DNA from: Bacteroidota bacterium
GTDB taxonomy: Bacteria > Bacteroidota > Bacteroidia > Bacteroidales > Prolixibacteraceae
NCBI GenBank assembly: GCA_013203755.1
Contig: JABMPI010000047.1
Span: forward strand, 1-9,766
Reading direction: 5' to 3'
DNA: 9,766 nucleotides
The notes under the pieces were generated by a model. That model was given only the letters and a program-made list of their open reading frames with translations. It was not told the origin of the DNA and searched no databases. The number at the start of each line of letters is the position of its first letter. Position 1 is the first letter of the stretch. This document shows, one piece after another, positions 1 through 5,058 of this stretch. The position numbers and the translations under genes are program-made.

Positions 1-121
1 AGATTTATCTTTTGCCGATGGTTTTAACCGACGGATATAAAAATAGATACAATACGGGATTCAGCCCTTTATAATATGCATTTAGTCTTGATACTTGCAA
101 GTAATCTAAAAGTCTAACAGA

Positions 122-880
122 TTGAAAAACGAATTGAAAATATTTCTCACAGCTCTCATGTTTTACACTCGGTTTCCGGTGAAACATATCGAAGGTTGGT
201 CAGAAGAGCTACTCAATAAATCTACTCGTTATTTTCCTTTAATTGGGATTTTAGTTGGTGGAGTGGGAGCGTTGTTTTTTTATGGAGCTGTTCAGCTTTT
301 CACAATTTCGTTGGCAGTAATTTTAAGTATGGTGGCAACTGTTTTTTTTACCGGAGCTTTTCATGAAGATGGATTTGCCGATTTTTGCGATGGTTTTGGA
401 GGTGGTTATAGCAAAGAACGGATTCTGGAAATAATGAAAGACAGCAGAATTGGAACGTACGGTTCCATTGGACTGTTATTGATTTTAGGAATTAAATTTT
501 TGGCACTAACACAAATTGAAATTGCCCGAATTCCTTTTATAATAATTGCCGGACATGCTGTAAGCCGGTTGTTTCCGGTTCTGCTAATTTATACTTCGCA
601 ATATGCCCGTTTAGATGCGTCCAGCAAAACCAAACCGATTGGGAAAGCCGATTCTGTTTATTCGTTGATTTTCGTACTGACACTGGGAGGAACAACTTTA
701 TTCCTTTTGTCGTGGTTGGAAGCAATAATCGGAATTGCGGTTCTAATGGTAGTTTACTTATTTTTCAGAAAATACATAATTCGAAAGTTGGGTGGGTATA
801 CCGGCGATGTTTTGGGGGCTTTGCAACAATTGTGCGAGGTGTTTTTCTATTTGTCAATTGTCGGAATTCAAAATTTTTAG
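122..880 (+). CDS. cobS: Adenosylcobinamide-GDP ribazoletransferase (cobalamin synthase)
   Basis: Inner-membrane enzyme that joins adenosylcobinamide-GDP to alpha-ribazole or its 5'-phosphate, giving adenosylcobalamin (phosphate), the late nucleotide-loop step of B12 synthesis. Its 252 residues are normal for CobS. The family signature is clear: the acidic GAFHEDGFADFCDGFGG block at residues 78-94 (Mg/substrate site), SRIGTYGSIGL at 108-118, and GGYTGDVLGA at 224-233 near the C-terminus. Hydrophobic segments lie at about 38-58, 62-78, 114-130, 138-157, 180-196 and 200-215. The start is TTG at 122: an in-frame TAA at 107-109 blocks any upstream start, and the N-terminus (MKNELKIFLTALMFYTRFPV) fits the usual CobS beginning, whereas the next ATG at 158 would remove conserved residues. 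No Shine-Dalgarno site is visible. The TAG stop touches the cobC ATG with no gap, so the two are almost certainly co-transcribed and coupled. Confidence 0.96.
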   Translation: MKNELKIFLTALMFYTRFPVKHIEGWSEELLNKSTRYFPLIGILVGGVGALFFYGAVQLFTISLAVILSMVATVFFTGAFHEDGFADFCDGFGGGYSKERILEIMKDSRIGTYGSIGLLLILGIKFLALTQIEIARIPFIIIAGHAVSRLFPVLLIYTSQYARLDASSKTKPIGKADSVYSLIFVLTLGGTTLFLLSWLEAIIGIAVLMVVYLFFRKYIIRKLGGYTGDVLGALQQLCEVFFYLSIVGIQNF

Positions 881-1447
881 ATGAATCTATTCCTAATCAG
901 ACATACCAGTGTTGATGTAGAACCAGGCATTTGTTACGGACAATCGGACGTTGTTGTTGCTTCTACATTTCTTTTAGAAAAGGAAAAAGTAAAGAGTTCT
1001 ATTGCTGAGATACCTTTTGATGCTGTTTTTAGCAGTCCGCTTTTTCGTTGTAAAACTCTGGCTGAAAGTTTAATTCAAAAAGATAAAATAGTTTTTGATG
1101 ACCGTTTGAAAGAACTTAATTTCGGGGAGTGGGAATTAAAAACATGGGAAGCGATATACAATTCACAAAAAGGAAAAGTATGGATGAACAATTACCAAAC
1201 TTTGCCCACTTTAAATGGCGAATCATACCCGGAAATGGTTGAACGCATTTCTTTATTTTATTCTGAATTGAATTTAAAAGAATACGAAAATATTGCAATT
1301 TTTACTCATGCCGGAGTAATTCGGATTTTTAAGAGTATTGTTGAAAAACAGCCAATTGATGAACTTTTTACTTCGTTTAAACCGGAGTATGGAAGTATAA
1401 CGTTGTTAAGGATTGAATGCGTGAATGAAAGGAGAAGGGAAGAATGA
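881..1447 (+). CDS. cobC: Alpha-ribazole phosphatase, histidine phosphatase family
   Basis: Cytoplasmic phosphatase that removes the 5'-phosphate from alpha-ribazole phosphate or from adenosylcobalamin phosphate in B12 nucleotide-loop assembly. The protein has 188 residues, close to the usual length of about 190-200. It shows the phosphoglycerate-mutase fold signature LIRHTS at residues 5-10, with R7 and the phospho-accepting H8. It also has FSSPLFRCKTLAESL around R56, the acidic FGEWE segment (E83 likely the acid/base) and THAGVIR with the second catalytic H143. GICYGQSD at 16-23 is typical of CobC rather than of general phosphatases, and the position between cobS and cobQ settles the role. 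The ATG follows the cobS stop directly, and the gene's end overlaps the cobQ start in an ATGA. The charged C-terminal tail (ERRREE) is encoded by the purine-rich stretch that supplies the cobQ ribosome site. Confidence 0.93.
   Translation: MNLFLIRHTSVDVEPGICYGQSDVVVASTFLLEKEKVKSSIAEIPFDAVFSSPLFRCKTLAESLIQKDKIVFDDRLKELNFGEWELKTWEAIYNSQKGKVWMNNYQTLPTLNGESYPEMVERISLFYSELNLKEYENIAIFTHAGVIRIFKSIVEKQPIDELFTSFKPEYGSITLLRIECVNERRREE
1430..1434 (+). promoter_or_regulatory. Shine-Dalgarno-like AGGAG before cobQ
   Basis: AGGAG lies nine bases before the cobQ ATG at 1444, in a purine-rich run inside the end of cobC. Such sites are rare in this phylum and elsewhere in this window, and this one supports 1444 as the cobQ start. 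It may be fortuitous, since the same bases encode the Glu/Arg tail of CobC. Confidence 0.5.
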
Positions 1448-2913
1448 AAAATAAATATCGCCCGATAATGTTTGTGGGCACTGGATCCGATGTTGGTAAA
1501 AGTGTTATTAATGCAGGATTCTGCCGGATTTTTAAACAAGATGGATTTACCCCAGCGCCGTTTAAAGCGCAAAATATGTCGTTAAATAGTTTTCCAACTG
1601 CTGATGGTTTAGAGATCGGTCGGGCACAAGCCGTGCAGGCTGAAGCATGTGGGGTTTCTTGTCGGGTTGAAATGAATCCTATATTATCGAAACCAACGGG
1701 ATATATGAATTCTCAGATTGTTTTGAATGGAAAACCGTGGGCAACTAAATCGGCAAAGGAATATTTTAATGGTACCGATCGCGATTTTTTATTTGCGGAA
1801 GCAATGAAGTCGTTTGTTCGCCTGGAAGAAGAATTTAACCCGATTGTTGTTGAGGGTGCAGGTAGCATTTCAGAAGTGAATTTATGGGATAAAGACATTA
1901 CAAATATGCGCATTGCAGTGGAAAAGAATGCTGCAACTTATATAATCGCTGACATTGATAAAGGAGGTGTATTTGGAAGTTTGTATGGAACAATGCAGTT
2001 ATTACCAGAAGCAGAGCGAAAACAGATTGCAGGTATAATTATCAATAAATTTAGAGGAGATATCTCGCTTTTTGAAGATGGACGCAAAATTCTGGAAGAA
2101 CTTTGTGGTGTTCCTGTGGTTGCGGTAATTCCACATTTCAGAGATATTTATATCGACGATGAAGATTCGGAGGTAGTCGATAAAAAGCAGTTTAAATCGG
2201 TGCAAGGGAAAACGAATATTGCGGTGGTATTACTGCGGCACATGTCAAACTTTACAGATTTTAATGTGTTGGAGAAAACACTGGAAATAAACCTTTATTA
2301 TGCAGTTACTCCTGAAGATCTGGAACAGGCAGATATTGTAATAATTCCCGGTTCAAAAAATACAATCTCCGATATGCTTTTTATACAAAAACAGGGAATG
2401 GCAAAAGCGATAAAACAAGCGCATGAATCAGGAAAAGCAGTTTATGGTATTTGTGGTGGATTTCAAATTATGGGAAACTGGATTAAAGACCCAAACCATG
2501 TAGAAGGAGAAATTGAAGCACTACCAGGTTTAGGAATTCTTCCGGTAGAAACTACAATGACCGAGGAGAAAATTACAAGACAATGTGAGTTTCAATTTCA
2601 ACCGGGTGGTTTAACAGGCAAAGGTTACGAAATTCACATGGGAGAAACTATAGCTGAAGCATCCAATCCAACTTGTATAATCGATGGTAAAAAAAGTGAT
2701 GGTTATTTCCTGAATGAAAAAACATGGGGAACATACATTCATGGAATATTTGATACTACTGAAATTGTAAAATCGATATTGAAAGCTTCAGGGAAAGCAA
2801 TGAATTCGGAAATCGATTTTCAAAAATTTAAAGAGGAGCAATACGATAAACTGGCTGATTTAATTCGGAAAAATACAGATTTGGAATACGTTTATAAAAC
2901 GATGGAGTTGTAA
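1444..2913 (+). CDS. cobQ: Cobyric acid synthase, glutamine-hydrolysing
   Basis: Amidates the b, d, e and g side chains of adenosylcobyrinic a,c-diamide, using ATP and glutamine, to give adenosylcobyric acid (CbiP in the anaerobic naming). At 489 residues it is full length. The N-terminal dethiobiotin-synthetase-like ATPase half has the P-loop GTGSDVGKS at 12-20, followed by PFKAQNMSLNS at 39-49, EGAGSISEVNL at 137-147 and DIDKGGVFGSLYGTMQLLP at 170-188. The C-terminal class I glutamine amidotransferase half has IPGSKNTISD at 301-310, the nucleophile C337 in YGICGGFQIMG, and the catalytic H433 in YIHGIFD. No key residue is missing. The ATG overlaps the cobC stop by four bases, indicating translational coupling. 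It is the last gene of the operon: a strong hairpin begins 43 bases after the stop. Having cobQ with the loop-assembly genes suggests that the organism either makes the corrin de novo or processes precursors; this window cannot tell which. Confidence 0.97.
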   Translation: MKNKYRPIMFVGTGSDVGKSVINAGFCRIFKQDGFTPAPFKAQNMSLNSFPTADGLEIGRAQAVQAEACGVSCRVEMNPILSKPTGYMNSQIVLNGKPWATKSAKEYFNGTDRDFLFAEAMKSFVRLEEEFNPIVVEGAGSISEVNLWDKDITNMRIAVEKNAATYIIADIDKGGVFGSLYGTMQLLPEAERKQIAGIIINKFRGDISLFEDGRKILEELCGVPVVAVIPHFRDIYIDDEDSEVVDKKQFKSVQGKTNIAVVLLRHMSNFTDFNVLEKTLEINLYYAVTPEDLEQADIVIIPGSKNTISDMLFIQKQGMAKAIKQAHESGKAVYGICGGFQIMGNWIKDPNHVEGEIEALPGLGILPVETTMTEEKITRQCEFQFQPGGLTGKGYEIHMGETIAEASNPTCIIDGKKSDGYFLNEKTWGTYIHGIFDTTEIVKSILKASGKAMNSEIDFQKFKEEQYDKLADLIRKNTDLEYVYKTMEL

Positions 2914-2952
2914 ACAGTGACTTTATTATAAAAAAACTGGTATTGTTTAAAA

Positions 2953-3025
2953 CAAAAAAAGGACGGTAAACTACTCCGTCCTTTTCACTAACTAAACCAA
3001 TAAAACTAATTAAACTAAACTTATG
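2953..3025 (-). ncRNA. Possible short minus-strand transcript (about 70 nt)
   Basis: A minus-strand -7 promoter match (3031-3038) is followed about 70 bases later by a hairpin and T7 tail (2985-2954), with no open reading frame between them. This would give a short RNA: an unstructured leader poor in C, then the terminator stem. It converges on cobQ, so it is not the leader of any gene. The -33 element is missing, so the call is tentative. I recognise no known RNA family. Confidence 0.25.
2957..2985. terminator. Bidirectional rho-independent-type terminator after cobQ
   Basis: The arms at 2957-2966 (AAAAGGACGG) and 2976-2985 (CCGTCCTTTT) are perfectly complementary over 10 bp around a 9-base loop. 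It lies 43 bases after the cobQ stop. Read rightward, the U-run is within the stem. Read leftward, the stem is followed by seven T (complement of 2954-2960), so it looks at least as good as a terminator for the minus strand. Confidence 0.75.
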
Positions 3026-3030
3026 AGCCA

Positions 3031-3038
3031 CAAATATA
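3031..3038 (-). promoter_or_regulatory. Bacteroidota -7 promoter match (minus strand)
   Basis: The reverse complement is TATATTTG, an exact match to the Bacteroidota -7 consensus TAnnTTTG. A start of transcription would fall near 3025, reading left. No TTG or TTTG is found 17-21 bases upstream, so support rests on the -7 box and on the terminator downstream. Confidence 0.3.
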
Positions 3039-3201
3039 GCTGGTAAAGGTTGAAGTCTGGTTACCTAAATGTTAATAACCATGTATTGTAACATATCTGA
3101 ATTTAATGTTAACTGGGGAGTGAAATTTTGGAAATACTGAAGAAGAATGTTTGAACAAGAGGAATTCAGCAAAGGGGAGATCTAAGAAATTAAACAAAAA
3201 G

Positions 3202-3233
3202 AAATGCCCCAACTCAAAAAAGTCAGGGCATTT
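3202..3233 (-). terminator. Rho-independent terminator of the small exported-protein gene
   Basis: The outer arms AAATGCCC (3202-3209) and GGGCATTT (3226-3233) pair perfectly. An inner ACT/AGT (3212-3214 with 3221-3223) extends the stem past a mismatch. It starts 24 bases beyond the stop of the leftward gene. On the minus strand the stem is followed by CTTTTTGTTT; on the plus strand it ends in five T, so it may also stop rightward read-through from cobQ. Confidence 0.8.
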
Positions 3234-3256
3234 TTATAATAAAAATTGGGTATTTC

Positions 3257-3628
3257 TTATTTTACTTTTGAAGCAGTAATTTTCATTTCGCCTTCTGGTG
3301 ATGCAACAGCACCAGTTAATTTTTTACCGTCGATTTTTGCTTTGATGCTTACGTACTCGTAATCAACATACAAACCACATTTTAAAGTACCTTCAGTATA
3401 AGTAATGTTTTTTAGTTCGATTTTGTAACCATCTTCGAATTTAACCTGTCCAGCTAATTTTCCTTCTTTTTCAGAAAGAACCAAAACACCTTTTTCGTAT
3501 CCGTAAGGAGCAGTAGGAACTTCATATTTCCATTCGCCAGTTACATCTTTGTTATCCATACCAACTGCAGCACTTACATTACTTGCGAAAACTGCTACTA
3601 AAAATGCGAAAATCACTAATTTTTTCAT
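3257..3628 (-). CDS. Small exported beta-rich protein, function unknown
   Basis: The 123-residue protein has a clear Sec signal peptide (MKKLVIFAFLVAVFASNVSA, cleavage near residue 20-21), so the mature protein of about 102 residues is periplasmic or secreted; there is no lipobox Cys. The mature part alternates short beta-like strands with G-K and E-G turns: GEWKYEVPTAPYGYEKGVL at 31-49, SEKEGKLAGQVKF at 52-64, then TLKCGLYVDYEYVSIKAKIDGKKLTGAV at 81-108, ending in EMKITASKVK. This pattern resembles small lipocalin-like or beta-barrel exported proteins seen in Bacteroidota, but I cannot assign a named family or activity. The single Cys84 has no partner. The ATG at 3628 is well placed for the signal peptide. 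It has its own terminator and a promoter match, so it is probably monocistronic. The nearest upstream gene encodes a LytTR regulator; a regulatory link is possible but unproven. Confidence 0.88.
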   Translation of the reverse strand: MKKLVIFAFLVAVFASNVSAAVGMDNKDVTGEWKYEVPTAPYGYEKGVLVLSEKEGKLAGQVKFEDGYKIELKNITYTEGTLKCGLYVDYEYVSIKAKIDGKKLTGAVASPEGEMKITASKVK

Positions 3629-3703
3629 TGTTCTAAATTTTAAATTGTTAATTATTGGTTATCTAAATTTTAATCGTTTTAAAATTTGTTCATATTCAAA
3701 GAG

Positions 3704-3727
3704 AGAGTTGTAATTGACAGTAACTCT
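3704..3727. repeat. Inverted repeat in the leader of the small exported-protein gene
   Basis: AGAGTT (3704-3709) and AACTCT (3722-3727) are perfect inverted arms separated by 12 bases, with partial A/T-side extensions. It lies 76-99 bases before the ATG, just after the predicted transcription start. It may form a 5' hairpin in the mRNA or be an operator. The stem is short, so it could also be chance. Confidence 0.3.
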
Positions 3728-3744
3728 TTTCATTAAACTCGAAT

Positions 3745-3776
3745 CAAATATTATGATTGTCGTTTAGAATTCCAAA
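3745..3776 (-). promoter_or_regulatory. Probable promoter of the small exported-protein gene
   Basis: On the minus strand TTTG (3773-3776) is followed after 20 bases (3753-3772) by AATATTTG (3745-3752). This fits the Bacteroidota -33 TTTG and -7 TAnnTTTG pattern with one mismatch and near-ideal spacing. Transcription would start near 3738, giving a leader of about 110 nt before the ATG at 3628. Confidence 0.45.
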
Positions 3777-3819
3777 TTAGTGGGGTAGGAACACGTATTT
3801 TGGGCTAAAAAATTCGGGA

Positions 3820-4650
3820 CTAGGATAAAAACTCTAAAAACAGGGGTGAGTATTTTTGTGAAACGGGAATACTGTTTTCCATCAATTTTAATTTCACATT
3901 TAGTTTTTTACCCTCCTTTTGTACAAACTCTACATTTTGCAAATTCAACATAAACGATCGATGACATCGAATAATTGATTTGTCTTTGAAGGACTCTTCC
4001 AGGTTTTTTAAGGTATTTCTCAGCAGTTTGCGTTGTACTTTATTGTCTAAAATATAATAAACCGAAACGTAATTGTCTGTGGATTCTAATAAAAGTAAAT
4101 CTTTGGTTAATGCAGAAAATTTTATCTTCCCATTTTCATCTTTAAACGAAATCATTCGTTTTTCAGCAGGTTGGGCAATTTTAATTTGCAATTGTTTTAT
4201 TTCTGCACGTTGATTTTTATAATAGATAATAAGAATTGCGAAGGAGTAGGGAAGACAGATCCCAAGCAGTGTGTATTTAAGAGAATAAATTAAATCGTTA
4301 ACAAAATTACCAATTGGGTTTCCGTATAATACAATATAAACTAAGCTGATTAAGGCGATTTCGAATAGTAGCCAAATAAAATACTCTATTAATTTGAATG
4401 GTTCTTTTTTAAATTTTCTGCGCAGTGGAAATTGGGTAAATAGAAAAACCAATGCAACAACAAAGCCGTAACTCGACAAGCGAAGAATCTTAATAATTCC
4501 AGAGTCGGAGTACCAGTGGCCAATATTAAAAGGCTCGAAAATATTCAGAAATAAAGTGCTGAATACAAGTATGATTCCTATTAAAAGATATCTGTCTGAT
4601 TTTTTGTCGAGGAGGGTGAAATCGTTATTTAAAAAGTCTAATTTTTTCAA
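3820..4650 (-). CDS. Membrane-anchored LytTR-family transcriptional regulator
   Basis: A one-component regulator: an N-terminal membrane part and a C-terminal LytTR DNA-binding domain facing the cytoplasm. Numbered from the TTG at 4650 (276 residues), hydrophobic segments lie at about 21-40, 58-75, 87-109 and 121-143. A charged linker (QRAEIKQLQIKIAQ) follows, then the LytTR domain at about 166-276 with LLLLESTDNYVSVYY at 185-199, IIRCHRSFMLNL at 226-237 and IPVSQKYSPLF near the end. There is no receiver or kinase domain, and no histidine kinase nearby. The start is uncertain. A stop lies just upstream, no ATG is available, and TTG codons at 4680 and 4650 are the choices. I prefer 4650 because the resulting N-terminus (KKLDFLNNDF) resembles the FLN-type beginning of related Bacteroidota proteins, as I recall them, and because the 4680 TTG lies inside a -7 promoter match. 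The 4680 start would add ten residues. Targets are unknown. Confidence 0.88.
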   Translation of the reverse strand: MKKLDFLNNDFTLLDKKSDRYLLIGIILVFSTLFLNIFEPFNIGHWYSDSGIIKILRLSSYGFVVALVFLFTQFPLRRKFKKEPFKLIEYFIWLLFEIALISLVYIVLYGNPIGNFVNDLIYSLKYTLLGICLPYSFAILIIYYKNQRAEIKQLQIKIAQPAEKRMISFKDENGKIKFSALTKDLLLLESTDNYVSVYYILDNKVQRKLLRNTLKNLEESFKDKSIIRCHRSFMLNLQNVEFVQKEGKKLNVKLKLMENSIPVSQKYSPLFLEFLS

Positions 4651-4677
4651 TGAGTTAATTCTTTTGTTTTCCTTTTT

Positions 4678-4685
4678 CAAAAATA
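4678..4685 (-). promoter_or_regulatory. -7 promoter match overlapping the outer TTG of the LytTR gene
   Basis: The reverse complement is TATTTTTG, an exact TAnnTTTG match; its last three bases are the TTG at 4680. Transcription would start near 4672, leaving about 22 bases before the TTG at 4650. There is no convincing -33 TTTG, so confidence is modest. Confidence 0.35.
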
Positions 4686-4810
4686 GTTAATCATTTAATA
4701 CCAGATAGGAATCTATAGAATATTATTAAAATAAATTCGAGATTGAATAAAGCGGTGCGATTCTAATATTATTAGGCATAATGAGTAAATGACAGAATGC
4801 TCATCAATAC

Positions 4811-4910
4811 TGTTATTTCGACGAGGAACCAGGAGAAATCTCATTCTCAGGTTATGACAGATTTCGCTTCGTGGATTTTGAAATTCTCCCCCATTGTAGT
4901 CTAAATAACA
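4811..4910. repeat. Degraded palindromic interspersed element (ATTTCGACGAGGAA type)
   Basis: The outer ends TGTTATTT (4811-4818) and AAATAACA (4903-4910) are perfect inverted repeats. Inner arms GAAATCT (4835-4841) and AGATTTC (4859-4865) also pair. The left half (TTATTTCGACGAGGAACCAG, then GAGAAATCT) resembles noncoding palindromes that I recall as dispersed in Bacteroidota intergenic regions. The right half is diverged. Copy number cannot be tested here. Confidence 0.5.
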
Positions 4911-4958
4911 GCCTTAAAATAGCAGTCTAGTGTTAAGTAAAACATCATGTTTAGGGTT

Positions 4959-5026
4959 CGTCATTCAGAATTCATTTCGGAATCTGCTGTTTGAAATAGA
5001 GATGCTGAAATAAAATCAGCATGACG
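4959..5026. repeat. Palindromic interspersed element (CGTCAT...ATGACG)
   Basis: The 26-base arms at 4959-4984 and 5001-5026 match as inverted repeats at 20 of 26 positions, with a 16-base loop. The ends are CGTCAT and ATGACG; inner parts include ATTTCGGAATC and GATGCTGAAAT. This looks like a REP- or MITE-like intergenic palindrome of a type I recall from Bacteroidota genomes. No transposase (RAYT or other) is present in the window. Confidence 0.6.
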
Positions 5027-5032
5027 TCCTTA

Positions 5033-5055
5033 AGTGTCACGATCGACTTGACACT
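5033..5055 (-). terminator. Weak hairpin after the outer membrane protein gene
   Basis: AGTGTCA (5033-5039) and TGACACT (5049-5055) form a perfect 7-bp stem with a 9-base loop, beginning four bases beyond the stop codon of the leftward gene. There is no T-run after it on the minus strand, so termination is uncertain. Confidence 0.35.
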
Positions 5056-5058
5056 GGC

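Larger units (their letters stand above)
2914..3256. other. Intergenic region between convergent cobQ and small exported-protein gene
   Basis: There is no credible protein gene in these 343 bases. From left to right it holds a strong hairpin (2957-2985), a low-complexity stretch built from repeated ACTAA units (about 2987-3018), a minus-strand -7 promoter match (3031-3038), about 160 bases with nothing recognised, and a second hairpin (3202-3233) that ends the leftward gene. A seven-codon plus-strand frame at 3023-3046 (MSHKYSW) is too short to support. Confidence 0.8.
4681..5058. other. Gene-free region with two palindromic repeat elements
   Basis: These 378 bases contain no credible open frame. 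Bases 4763-4775 are a perfect 13-base palindrome (CTAATATTATTAG). Bases 4781-4785 and 4800-4804 are ATGAG/CTCAT arms. Two longer degraded palindromic elements fill 4811-4910 and 4959-5026, and a short hairpin at 5033-5055 sits just after the stop of the leftward outer membrane protein gene. GC content rises locally in the elements, in contrast to the AT-rich flank next to the LytTR gene. Confidence 0.75.

Noticed and set aside
3..74. Open frame to a TAA at 72-74 that could be the end of an upstream cob gene
   Set aside because: Only 23 codons are visible and they do not match any CobT or CobU ending that I recognise; another frame also stops nearby.
1..121. Cobalamin riboswitch upstream of cobS
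   Set aside because: No conserved B12-box sequence is visible; cobS is probably internal to an operon whose control region lies outside the window.
5..187. 60-codon minus-strand open frame at the left edge
   Set aside because: It overlaps the cobS start on the opposite strand, has no family features, and its composition is that of a shadow frame.
3023..3046. Seven-codon plus-strand frame (MSHKYSW) after a leader-like ACTAA-rich stretch
   Set aside because: Too short, without promoter support on that strand; the bases are better explained by the minus-strand -7 box.
4763..4775. 13-base palindrome CTAATATTATTAG as a regulator site
   Set aside because: It is pure low-complexity AT sequence apart from its ends, about 80 bases from the nearest gene, and expected by chance in such DNA.
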